Assembly: GCA_041485385.1 (NCBI GenBank) | Contig: JBGPJM010000272.1 | Span: 1 to 5,592, forward strand | Length of the DNA: 5,592 nucleotides | Origin: JBGPJM01 sp041485385 | Lineage (GTDB): Bacteria; Planctomycetota; Phycisphaerae; Phycisphaerales; UBA1924 | Reading direction: 5' to 3' | Part shown: one piece after another, positions 1 to 5,440 of the stretch | Layout of the letters: each line of letters starts with the position of its first letter | Numbering within the stretch: the first letter of the stretch is position 1 | The notes under the pieces: generated by a model | Told to the model about the DNA's origin: nothing | What the model saw: the letters and a program-made list of their open reading frames with translations, nothing else | Database searches by the model: none | Position numbers and translations under genes: made by a program

Positions 1-1
1 C

Positions 2-466
2 CTCAGGCCGGCGTCCGGAACGTGGGGATCGATGCCGCCAGACGCGCTGGCCGCGCTCCTCCTGCTTGCGGGCATCGGACCCGGCTTTGGGTTCTGGCCG
101 TGGCTGGGGTACCACGAAGTGCTTTTTCTGGTCCTGATCCTCTTCACGCTCGTGTGCCTCATGCTCGGCGATGCCGCCGAGGCGCAGTTCGACCGCAAGG
201 ACCCGGGGCAGGTCGTCGCCGACGAGACCGCCGCGATGTGCATCCCCCTCATGTTCCTCCCGCCCGAATCCCTCTCCACGTTCCCGCGTGCCGCGGCCAC
301 CCTGCTGGTGGCCTTCCTGGCGTTCCGCATCTTCGACATCCTGAAGCTGCCCCCCGCGAACCGTCTCCAATCCATACCCGGCGGCCTGGGCATCGTCATC
401 GACGACCTCGTCGCCGGCGTCCATGCGCTGATCGTGACGCAGCTCTTCGCGCACTTGGTGGCCTGA
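2..466 (+). CDS. pgpA: Phosphatidylglycerophosphatase A, 5'-partial
   Basis: PgpA removes the phosphate from phosphatidylglycerol phosphate to give phosphatidylglycerol, in the inner membrane. The family signature is clear: DPGQVVADE at 200-226 matches the acidic D-P-x-x-V-x-D-E motif, FRIFDILKLPP follows at about 323-355, and the G-G-x-G-I-x-I-D-D-x-x-A-G block lies at 380-421. Hydrophobic stretches fit membrane helices. The first ATG in frame is at 32, but the frame is open to the left edge, and the codons before it read RPASGTWGS, which resembles the conserved PgpA N-terminal P-x-S/A-P-G-T-x-G-S segment. The true start therefore lies to the left of the window and the ATG at 32 is an internal Met. 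One small deviation is the KLPP stretch, where many homologues have K-P-x-P. The stop is TGA at 464-466. The gene converges on the next one. Family assignment is confident; the length is unknown because of the truncation. Confidence 0.9.
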   Translation, partial: LRPASGTWGSMPPDALAALLLLAGIGPGFGFWPWLGYHEVLFLVLILFTLVCLMLGDAAEAQFDRKDPGQVVADETAAMCIPLMFLPPESLSTFPRAAATLLVAFLAFRIFDILKLPPANRLQSIPGGLGIVIDDLVAGVHALIVTQLFAHLVA

Positions 467-467
467 G

Positions 468-496
468 GCGGTCTGATCGACCGCGGACGATCCGCG
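468..496. terminator. Two overlapping GC hairpins between convergent genes
   Basis: The 31-bp gap between two converging stop codons holds two perfect 6-bp stems. The first is GCGGTC/GACCGC (468-473 with 479-484, loop 5 nt). The second is CGCGGA/TCCGCG (482-487 with 491-496, loop 3 nt). They share bases 482-484, so they are adjacent or mutually exclusive. Neither strand has a T-run afterwards, so this is not a classical intrinsic terminator. Position between convergent genes makes a bidirectional terminator the simplest reading. Confidence 0.42.
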
Positions 497-497
497 T

Positions 498-1394
498 TCA
501 GGCGCGCCGTTTCGCGGCTGCCCTCCACCCAATCGCCCCCACCGCCCCCATCGCCGCCAGGGCGGCCACATAGACCCACAAACCCACCCGGCCACATTCC
601 ATCTCGCCGGCCGACCTCAGCAGCACGATCGCCTGCAGCACCCCCAGCGCCATCGCTCCGGCCCACACCGGCTTCAACCTCGCCGCGTGCGGCTCCCTCG
701 CGCTGCTCAGCGCGACCACTCCGAGCCCCAGCAGCCACACCCCGATATACGCCTCCATCCCCACCATCCCCTCGTACGCCCCCAGCGGATGCAGGTCCCA
801 CGCCCACCATCTCCCCGCCCACCGGGGCACCCCCACCATCGCCGCCGCATACCCAACCAGCACCGCCGCGATCGCGGCGAGGGTCCACCGCATCACGGTA
901 AACCCTCGATCTGTTTCTCCCGGGTCGCCGCGCTCCTTCTTCCCTTCGAGGTGTTCGGAACCCTCTCGCTGAACACCGCCGGCTTTCGCACCGAGCCGCA
1001 CCTGCCCCCGCCACGCCCACGCCAGCGCCACCGGATACCCCGCGTACACCGCCGTCCAGACCCACACCACGATCCGTGAGAAGTTCAGGGTCCGCGCCTC
1101 AATCAGCGTCAACACGAGCGCTGCCAGCGTGAAGGCCATCACCCCCGCCACGGTTGCCCGCGCGTCCGCCCAACGCCTTTGGCGCGCCGCCGTGATCTCC
1201 AGCACGCCCGCCGCCACGTAGTTCGCCCCCAGAAAGCCCGCGGTCGCCGCCGGCTCCACCGGCCACACGAAGTACACGTCCGTGTAGCCCGGCGCCGCCA
1301 GCAGCGGCACGCCGATCCCCACCACCAGCACCCCCGCGCTCCACAGCGCTATTTTCATCCCTGTCGTCAGCGGCCTGTCCCCGGCCTCATCCAT
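498..1394 (-). CDS. Eight-helix membrane protein with two homologous halves, unknown function
   Basis: I do not recognise a named family. The 298-residue product has about eight hydrophobic segments, near residues 14-34, 50-68, 81-99, 107-127, 169-189, 213-231, 242-260 and 270-290. Residues 130-168 form a polar, charged linker. The two halves look alike: each has W-x(3)-P after its first helix (W44/P48 and W199/P203), a Tyr 11-13 residues later (Y59, Y216), and W-V-x(15)-W-R over its last helix (W111-R129 and W273-R291). This suggests an internal duplication. The ATG at 1394 has GAGGG at 1403-1407, 8 nt upstream; an alternative start is Met13 at 1358. A second ATG, at 893 (Met168), also has a GAGGG upstream and would make only the second half. 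There is no signal peptide, catalytic motif or transporter signature I can name. The gene is divergent from the M1 peptidase gene. That it is a real gene is likely; its function is unknown. Confidence 0.72.
   Translation of the reverse strand: MDEAGDRPLTTGMKIALWSAGVLVVGIGVPLLAAPGYTDVYFVWPVEPAATAGFLGANYVAAGVLEITAARQRRWADARATVAGVMAFTLAALVLTLIEARTLNFSRIVVWVWTAVYAGYPVALAWAWRGQVRLGAKAGGVQREGSEHLEGKKERGDPGETDRGFTVMRWTLAAIAAVLVGYAAAMVGVPRWAGRWWAWDLHPLGAYEGMVGMEAYIGVWLLGLGVVALSSAREPHAARLKPVWAGAMALGVLQAIVLLRSAGEMECGRVGLWVYVAALAAMGAVGAIGWRAAAKRRA
903..907 (-). promoter_or_regulatory. Possible internal ribosome binding site
   Basis: GAGGG on the minus strand lies 9 nt upstream of the in-frame ATG at 893-891, exactly where the second 4-helix half begins (MRWTLAAI). 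The same pentamer precedes the main start of this gene at a similar distance. It could allow separate translation of the second half, or be a relic of two once-separate genes. It could also be chance in GC-rich sequence. Confidence 0.25.
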
Positions 1395-1413
1395 AGCCCT
1401 GGCCCTCGTTGCT

Positions 1414-1445
1414 TGACCGCATTCGTCCGGGCAGATCCGCGGTCA
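1414..1445. promoter_or_regulatory. Inverted repeat in divergent promoter region
   Basis: TGACCGC at 1414-1420 and its exact complement GCGGTCA at 1439-1445 are separated by 18 nt. They sit between the divergent starts at 1394 and 1532, a usual place for an operator or for overlapping promoters. TTGACC at 1413-1418 resembles a -35 box, but no matching -10 lies at 16-18 nt on the + strand. A 7-bp repeat of this kind is suggestive only. Confidence 0.25.
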
Positions 1446-1461
1446 CAATACCCACTATCCT

Positions 1462-1482
1462 GCCGGCGCATTCGCGCCCGGC
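1462..1482. other. Stem-loop upstream of the M1 peptidase gene
   Basis: GGCGC at 1465-1469 pairs with GCGCC at 1474-1478 around an ATTC loop. The stem extends by GCC/GGC (1462-1464 with 1480-1482) past one bulged C at 1479, giving 8 pairs. It lies about 50 nt before the peptidase start. TATCAT at 1486-1491 just after it is a plausible -10 hexamer but has no convincing -35 at the right distance. If transcription starts further upstream, the stem would be in the leader RNA. Confidence 0.25.
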
Positions 1483-1520
1483 CGGTATCATCCAGCCTGC
1501 CGCCCGACCCATCCACCCAC

Positions 1521-1524
1521 GGAG
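1521..1524 (+). promoter_or_regulatory. Ribosome binding site that fixes the M1 peptidase start
   Basis: GGAG lies 7 nt before the ATG at 1532. The reading frame is open further upstream to an ATG at 1409, but only the start at 1532 puts a ribosome binding site and a lipoprotein signal peptide at the N-terminus. The 41 extra upstream codons read as untranslated sequence. Confidence 0.7.
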
Positions 1525-1531
1525 CCGCACG

Positions 1532-3709
1532 ATGCCAGTTGCCATCTCCCGCCGCACCCTCGCGCCGGCCGCTTTCGCGACGCTCTCCCTGATCCTTGCC
1601 GCCTGTGCCTCCCATCCCACCAAGCCTGCGGCCGATTCGGGCGCGCCGGCGCCGGCCCCGGCGGCGGTGCTCATCGAGCCGGCCCCGCCGGTGGAGGTCT
1701 CGCCCGCGCACGCCAAGCTCCCGTCGCAGCGCCGCGCCTTCTCCTCCCGCAAGCTGGAGACGATCTTCACCGAGCTCGACCTCCCCACCCCCACGAGCGC
1801 CCGCACCGCCGAGGGCGCTCCCGGCCCCGAATACTGGCAGCAGCGTGCCGACTACGTCATCGCCGCCGAGCTCAACGAGCCGGACCGCTCCATCTCGGCG
1901 ACCGCAACCATTACCTACACCAACAACTCCCCCTTCAAGCTCGACTTCCTCTGGCTCCACCTCGAGCAGAACGTCTTCAAGCGCGACTCCCTGGGCACCC
2001 TCTCGGGCGAGCCCGGCGCCCGCTTCTCCAGCCGCGAGAACTTCGAGGGGGGCGTGAACATCCAGTCCATCAAGGCCGGCGATCAGGATCTCCCCTTCCA
2101 CGTCTACGACACGCTGGCCCGGGTCGACCTCCCCGCGCCCATCCCCGCGGCCTCCAGGCCCGGCGTCGGCGGCGCGGGCGACGGCGGCAGCACGTTCACC
2201 TTCCAGATCGCCTGGTCGTTCAAGATCCCCGACTACGGGATCGACCGGATGGGGATCGAGAATCTCGAGCAGGGCGCCGACTTCGAGATCGCCCAATGGT
2301 TCCCCGCCCTCGCCAAGTACGACGATGTGCACGGCTGGAACACGCTCCCCTACCTCGGACAAGGCGAGTTCTACACCGAGTTCGGCGCCTACGACGTGAG
2401 CCTGACGGTGCCGCGCTCCCACATCGTCGCCGCGACCGGCGTTCTCCAGAACGAGGCCGAGGTGCTGACGCCGACGCAGCTTGAGCGTCTGGGCGCGGCC
2501 CGCAAGAGCGACACGACGGTCGTGATCCGCGGCAAGGACGAGGTGGCCGACCCAGCCTCACGCCCGGCGGGCGAGGGCCCCCTGACCTGGCGCTTCAAGG
2601 CCGAGAACGTCCGCACGTTCGCTTGGACCTCCTCCGCCGCGTTCATCTGGGACGCCTGCAACCTCGGCGGCACGCAGGTGCAGTCGGTGTACCCCAAGGA
2701 GGCGCTCCCCCTGTGGGAGAAGTCCACGGAGATGCTCCGCTTCGCCATCGACGGCTACAACAAGCGATGGTTTAGGTACCCCTATCCGGTCGCCACCAAC
2801 GTCAACGGGTGCGTCGGCGGGATGGAGTACCCGATGATCATCTTCTGCTCCGACCGGCACGGCGAGCACGGTTTGTACGGCGTCACCACGCACGAAATCG
2901 GCCACAACTGGTTCCCCATGACCGTCAACACCGATGAGCGCCGCCACGCCTGGATGGACGAGGGGTTCAACTCCTTCATCAACATCTACTCCGGCCAGGA
3001 GCGCTTCCCCGGCGAGCGCGACATGGAAGGGGGGCGAGGCTTCGCCTTCGCTATGCGCCACCCCGGGCAGCCCCCCATGGAGATCCCCCCCGACCAGCTC
3101 GGCCCCGGTCTCCTGGGCCTCCTGGAATACGGCAAGACGGCGGTCGCCCTCCACCTCCTCCGTGAGGTCGTCCTCGGCCCCGAACGCTTCGACGCCGCCT
3201 TCCGGACCTATATCGCTCGCTGGGCGTTCAAGTCTCCCCGCCCCGCGGACTTCTTCCGCACGATGGAGAACGTCGCCGGCATGGACCTGGGCTGGTTCTG
3301 GCGCGGCTGGATCCTCGAGACCGGCTCGCTCGACCAGTCCGTCGAGTCCGTCGAGCAGCGTTCCGATGCGCAGACCGCCACCGCGACGCTCGGCAACCGG
3401 GGCGAGCTCGTCATGCCCGTGACGCTCAAGATCACCTACGACGACGGCTCCACCGAAACGCGCAGCCTCCCCATCGAGATCTGGCACTGGACCAACCTCT
3501 GGACCACCGAGTGGGAGACCAAGGGCAAGCGCGTCACGAGCGTCGAGATCGACCCCGAGGGCAAGCTCCCCGACACCGACCCTTCGAACAATACCTGGAA
3601 CGCCCCGCCGCCGGAGGCCCCGCCCGCCCCACCCACCCCCGCCACCGCCACCGGCCGGCCATCTCGCGCGGCGGCCGCCCCGCCCGCCGGCCCCGGCTCT
3701 CCGCGTTGA
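1532..3709 (+). CDS. M1-family zinc aminopeptidase-like lipoprotein
   Basis: A 725-residue gluzincin of the M1 family (COG0308-like), expected to remove N-terminal residues from peptides. The zinc site is intact: HEIGH at 454-458, then 18 residues and Glu477, with E455 as general base. The exopeptidase motif reads GGMEY at 429-433 instead of GAMEN. Tyr533 in EYGKT fits the catalytic tyrosine before the C-terminal helical part. The beta-rich N-terminal domain runs from about 85 to 375, with the family block Q255-W-F-P and NVRTFAW at 359-365. The N-terminus MPVAISRRTLAP, a hydrophobic stretch and LAAC with Cys25 make a lipoprotein signal peptide, so the enzyme is probably anchored at a membrane and faces the periplasm. 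An Ala/Pro-rich linker follows Cys25, and the last 35 residues (691-725) are a Pro/Ala/Gly tail. SRR at 6-8 resembles a twin-arginine motif. The gene is divergent from the membrane protein gene and ends 4 bp from the convergent cyclophilin gene. The family call is firm; the substrate is unknown. Confidence 0.92.
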   Translation: MPVAISRRTLAPAAFATLSLILAACASHPTKPAADSGAPAPAPAAVLIEPAPPVEVSPAHAKLPSQRRAFSSRKLETIFTELDLPTPTSARTAEGAPGPEYWQQRADYVIAAELNEPDRSISATATITYTNNSPFKLDFLWLHLEQNVFKRDSLGTLSGEPGARFSSRENFEGGVNIQSIKAGDQDLPFHVYDTLARVDLPAPIPAASRPGVGGAGDGGSTFTFQIAWSFKIPDYGIDRMGIENLEQGADFEIAQWFPALAKYDDVHGWNTLPYLGQGEFYTEFGAYDVSLTVPRSHIVAATGVLQNEAEVLTPTQLERLGAARKSDTTVVIRGKDEVADPASRPAGEGPLTWRFKAENVRTFAWTSSAAFIWDACNLGGTQVQSVYPKEALPLWEKSTEMLRFAIDGYNKRWFRYPYPVATNVNGCVGGMEYPMIIFCSDRHGEHGLYGVTTHEIGHNWFPMTVNTDERRHAWMDEGFNSFINIYSGQERFPGERDMEGGRGFAFAMRHPGQPPMEIPPDQLGPGLLGLLEYGKTAVALHLLREVVLGPERFDAAFRTYIARWAFKSPRPADFFRTMENVAGMDLGWFWRGWILETGSLDQSVESVEQRSDAQTATATLGNRGELVMPVTLKITYDDGSTETRSLPIEIWHWTNLWTTEWETKGKRVTSVEIDPEGKLPDTDPSNNTWNAPPPEAPPAPPTPATATGRPSRAAAAPPAGPGSPR

Positions 3710-3713
3710 GGCG

Positions 3714-4214
3714 CTACTTCGATTCGACGATCGTCGCCGACTCGATCACCACCAGGGTTACCGGAACGTTCTCGTGTCCGCGCTTCGTTGCGGTCTTCAC
3801 CGCGCGGATCTTGTCGACCACGTCCATGCCGCCGGTGACGCGCCCGAAGACCGCGTACGCCGCGCCGTCGGGCTGCTCGCGGTCGAGGAACCCGTTGTCG
3901 AGCACGTTGATGAAGAACTGGCTCGTGGCCGAGTCCGGGTCGCCCCCCAATCGCGCCATCGCCAGAGTCCCGCGCTTGTTCTTCAGCCCGTTCCGCCATT
4001 CGTTGCTGATCGGCGCGCCCACCGGCTTCTTCTTCATCTCGGGGGTGAAGCCGCCCCCCTGGATCATGAAGTCGGCGATCACCCGGTGGAAGATCGTGCC
4101 GTCGTAGTGGCCGGATTCGACGTACTCAAGAAAGTTGCGCGAGGAGATGGGCGCCTTCGCCTCGTCGAGTTCGATGGTGATCAGGCCGAGGCTGGTGGTC
4201 ATGACGACGTTCAA
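3714..4214 (-). CDS. Cyclophilin-type peptidyl-prolyl cis-trans isomerase (PpiB-like)
   Basis: This enzyme catalyses cis-trans isomerisation of X-Pro bonds during protein folding. With no signal peptide it should act in the cytoplasm. The 166 residues match the usual single-domain bacterial cyclophilin length. The core FHRVIADFMIQGGGF (42-56) carries R44, F49, M50 and Q52, the active-site residues of the family. RGTLAMAR (81-88), SATSQFFIN (95-103) and YAVFGRV (120-126) follow in order. Where cyclophilin A has its cyclosporin-binding Trp, this protein has Phe (F109, GFLD), as many bacterial members do. The chosen start is TTG at 4214: GAAGGG at 4222-4227 is correctly spaced for it, and the resulting N-terminus MNVVMTTSLG lines up with the family's first strand. 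ATG at 4202 is the alternative but has no ribosome binding site. The stop is TAG at 3714-3716. The gene is on the same strand as the PEP-CTERM-like gene 104 nt upstream; with structured DNA between them, an operon is uncertain. Confidence 0.93.
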   Translation of the reverse strand: MNVVMTTSLGLITIELDEAKAPISSRNFLEYVESGHYDGTIFHRVIADFMIQGGGFTPEMKKKPVGAPISNEWRNGLKNKRGTLAMARLGGDPDSATSQFFINVLDNGFLDREQPDGAAYAVFGRVTGGMDVVDKIRAVKTATKRGHENVPVTLVVIESATIVESK

Positions 4215-4221
4215 GGTCGTT

Positions 4222-4227
4222 CCCTTC
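4222..4227 (-). promoter_or_regulatory. Ribosome binding site supporting a TTG start
   Basis: GAAGGG on the minus strand ends 7 nt before TTG at 4214-4212. For the ATG at 4202 the spacing would be 19 nt, which is too long. It is the main sequence evidence that the isomerase starts at TTG. Confidence 0.55.
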
Positions 4228-4256
4228 GGGGAGGTTGCGGACGCGCAGCGTAGGCC

Positions 4257-4275
4257 GCGTCGGGATCGCCGACGC
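4257..4275. other. Stem-loop between the PEP-CTERM-like and cyclophilin genes
   Basis: GCGTCGG (4257-4263) and CCGACGC (4269-4275) form a perfect 7-bp stem with a 5-nt loop in the 104-nt gap between two minus-strand genes. Neither side has a T-run. It may be a terminator for the upstream gene, a structure in the isomerase leader, or chance. No convincing promoter for the isomerase is visible in this gap. Confidence 0.3.
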
Positions 4276-4301
4276 GCCCTCGCTCACGGTTCAGCCCACC
4301 T

Positions 4302-4317
4302 TCGGGAATCCGCCCGA
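4302..4317 (-). terminator. Weak hairpin just after the PEP-CTERM-like stop codon
   Basis: TCGGG/CCCGA (4302-4306 with 4313-4317, loop 6 nt) begins 1 nt past the TGA at 4321-4319 of the secreted-protein gene. The stem is only 5 bp and has no T-run, so it is a weak terminator candidate supported mainly by position. Confidence 0.22.
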
Positions 4318-4318
4318 C

Positions 4319-5086
4319 TCAGGATCTTCGACGCCTCACCGCGACCAGCCCCGCGAGGCCCAGCAGCCCCGCGCCCGTCGGCGAGGGCACCGCCTGGACG
4401 CGGAAGAAGCTCGTCCCCGCGGCCACGTCCTGCGCCGAGAGCGAGAACGAGAACCGGCTGCTGATGTTGGTCACCGCACCGGCGATCGGGGAGAAGGCGC
4501 CGCCGCCGGGGTAGTCGGCGGCCACGCTCACCGTGCCGCCGGGCACCGCGGTGCTCACCGACGTGTCGAAGAAATCGTGGAAGACGCTGCCCCCCGGCAG
4601 GACCCCGTTGTAGCGTGTCGTGAACGCCCCACTCTGCGCGGCCGAGGGCTGCAAGGACACGCCGTCGCCTCCCAGGTCGGTCGCGTTGATCGACGCCGAG
4701 GCTCGTCCCTCGGCCTGGCCGATCGTCGCGAAACTGACCTGCGCCGACGTGATCGTGAACACCGTGTCCAGCACGCCCGACGCGACGTTGAAGTTCAACG
4801 CCACGTCCGGATCCTCATGGACCGTCAACGAGGCGCTGTTGATCGTGGCGATCCGTTCCCCTGTCGCGCTGGTGAGCTCCACCGGGTCCCTCATCGTCCA
4901 CCGGAACATCCCCGGCTCGGCGAAGTCCCCGTCGCGGACCGAGGCCTGCCACTGCGCTGTTCCCAGCGAGTTGGAGGCCTGGATGATGAAGACTGCGCTC
5001 GAGATGTCCGCCCCCGCGACCGATGTGAGCGCAGACACAACACCAGCCGCGCAGAGCGGAAGCGCACGGAGCCATAACGCAGGCAT
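4319..5086 (-). CDS. Secreted protein with PEP-CTERM-like C-terminal sorting tail
   Basis: The 255-residue product is built for export and surface sorting. An N-terminal signal peptide (MPALWLRALPLCAAG, then hydrophobic residues) ends in an A-x-A site at 24-26, with predicted cleavage before Asp27. The mature part, about 27-230, is rich in Ser, Thr, Ala, Val and Gly with few Lys and looks beta-stranded; I see no catalytic motif and only Cys12, in the signal peptide. The C-terminus has VPSP at 233-236, a Gly/Leu/Ala/Val helix at about 237-250 and RRRR at 251-254. This is the planctomycete-type variant of the PEP-CTERM tail, in which Pro-Glu-Pro is replaced by P-x-P. In that system an exosortase-type enzyme is thought to process the tail; none is encoded here. 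The start at 5086 is chosen because GGAG at 5095-5098 is 8 nt upstream and the signal peptide begins there; upstream in-frame ATG at 5131 lacks both. Function is unknown beyond an exported surface or matrix role. Confidence 0.82.
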   Translation of the reverse strand: MPALWLRALPLCAAGVVSALTSVAGADISSAVFIIQASNSLGTAQWQASVRDGDFAEPGMFRWTMRDPVELTSATGERIATINSASLTVHEDPDVALNFNVASGVLDTVFTITSAQVSFATIGQAEGRASASINATDLGGDGVSLQPSAAQSGAFTTRYNGVLPGGSVFHDFFDTSVSTAVPGGTVSVAADYPGGGAFSPIAGAVTNISSRFSFSLSAQDVAAGTSFFRVQAVPSPTGAGLLGLAGLVAVRRRRS

Positions 5087-5094
5087 GAGAGATT

Positions 5095-5098
5095 CTCC
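5095..5098 (-). promoter_or_regulatory. Ribosome binding site of the PEP-CTERM-like gene
   Basis: GGAG on the minus strand lies 8 nt before the ATG at 5086-5084. It decides between this start and the in-frame ATG 15 codons upstream, which would place a polar segment ahead of the signal peptide. Confidence 0.7.
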
Positions 5099-5123
5099 AG
5101 TTGCCGGCCCGAGAGAGAAGCCG

Positions 5124-5173
5124 GTGCACACCTATCAACCCGAAACGACGCTCAACCCCGGATAGATGTGCAC
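5124..5173 (-). repeat. 13-bp imperfect inverted repeat in the PEP-CTERM-like gene leader
   Basis: GTGCACACCTATC (5124-5136) and GATAGATGTGCAC (5161-5173) are inverted copies matching at 12 of 13 positions around a 24-nt spacer. The one mismatch (5131 with 5166) is C-A in + strand RNA but G-U in minus-strand RNA, so a minus-strand transcript could form a continuous 13-pair stem. It lies 37 nt upstream of the ATG at 5086. It may be an RNA leader structure or a regulator-binding site. The arms are well beyond the chance stems found elsewhere here; the role is inferred. Confidence 0.6.
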
Positions 5174-5261
5174 ACCGTGGTGCAACCGAAGGAACGAGAA
5201 GTGGAAACCTGAACGGTCCCCCACAACGAGGTCTCCAACCTCTCTCTGCTCTCTGGCGTAC

Positions 5262-5289
5262 AACATACCCTCAACGAAGCTGAGATCAA
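5262..5289 (-). promoter_or_regulatory. Sigma70-like promoter candidate for the PEP-CTERM-like gene
   Basis: On the minus strand TTGATC (5289-5284) and TATGTT (5267-5262) are separated by 16 nt; each matches 4 of 6 consensus bases. Transcription would start near 5255 and leave a leader of about 170 nt containing the inverted repeat. A nearer alternative, TTGCAC at 5185-5180 with TATCCG 15 nt later, is weaker. Promoter consensus in planctomycetes is poorly known to me, so confidence is modest. Confidence 0.33.
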
Positions 5290-5369
5290 TGAGGAAACGG
5301 TGATTCCGCGTTCACAGGCACATTTTTTGACGCGCTTCCCCGACTTCTCCGCACGGCCCGCCGCGCCCA

Positions 5370-5405
5370 AGCAGCATCCAAACAGTCGGTTTGGACCTCG
5401 CTGCT
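5370..5405. other. Compound hairpin in the right intergenic region
   Basis: An outer stem AGCAGC/GCTGCT (5370-5375 with 5400-5405) encloses an asymmetric internal loop (1 nt and 4 nt). An inner perfect stem TCCAAAC/GTTTGGA (5377-5383 with 5389-5395) closes a 5-nt loop. That is 13 pairs in 36 nt, the most extensive local hairpin in the window. No T-run follows on either strand. It could be a terminator for a minus-strand gene coming from the right, or part of a small RNA. Confidence 0.45.
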
Positions 5406-5440
5406 AAGCCCGGCAATCCAGGCCGCGGTTTGTGCCTCTC

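Noticed and set aside
1367..2422. Long open frame (351 codons) on the minus strand, antisense to the M1 peptidase
   Set aside because: Composition is dominated by Gly, Arg, Glu and Val repeats typical of the complement of GC-rich codons, and it overlaps a gene with intact family motifs and the start of the membrane protein gene.
2558..3487. Second long antisense open frame (309 codons) opposite the M1 peptidase
   Set aside because: Same reason: it mirrors the codon bias of the + gene, has no recognisable domain and covers the zinc-site coding region.
4235..5077. Plus-strand open frame of 280 codons opposite the PEP-CTERM-like gene
   Set aside because: Arg/His/Pro-rich shadow composition without motifs, while the minus strand has a signal peptide, sorting tail and ribosome binding site.
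5300..5328. T6 run at 5323-5328 as a + strand intrinsic terminator
   Set aside because: The only stem before it (GTGA/TCAC at 5300-5315) has 4 bp and an 8-nt loop, and no + strand gene precedes it.
5152..5370. Minus-strand open frame of 72 codons in the right intergenic region
   Set aside because: It has no good ribosome binding site, an irregular Cys/Ser/Thr/Arg composition, low GC at third positions, and it runs through the promoter candidate and inverted repeat.
5377..5395. Hairpin at 5370-5405 as an integron attC-like site
   Set aside because: The arms do not match the RYYYAAC/GTTRRRY core (an extra A is present), there is no integrase and no gene cassette array.
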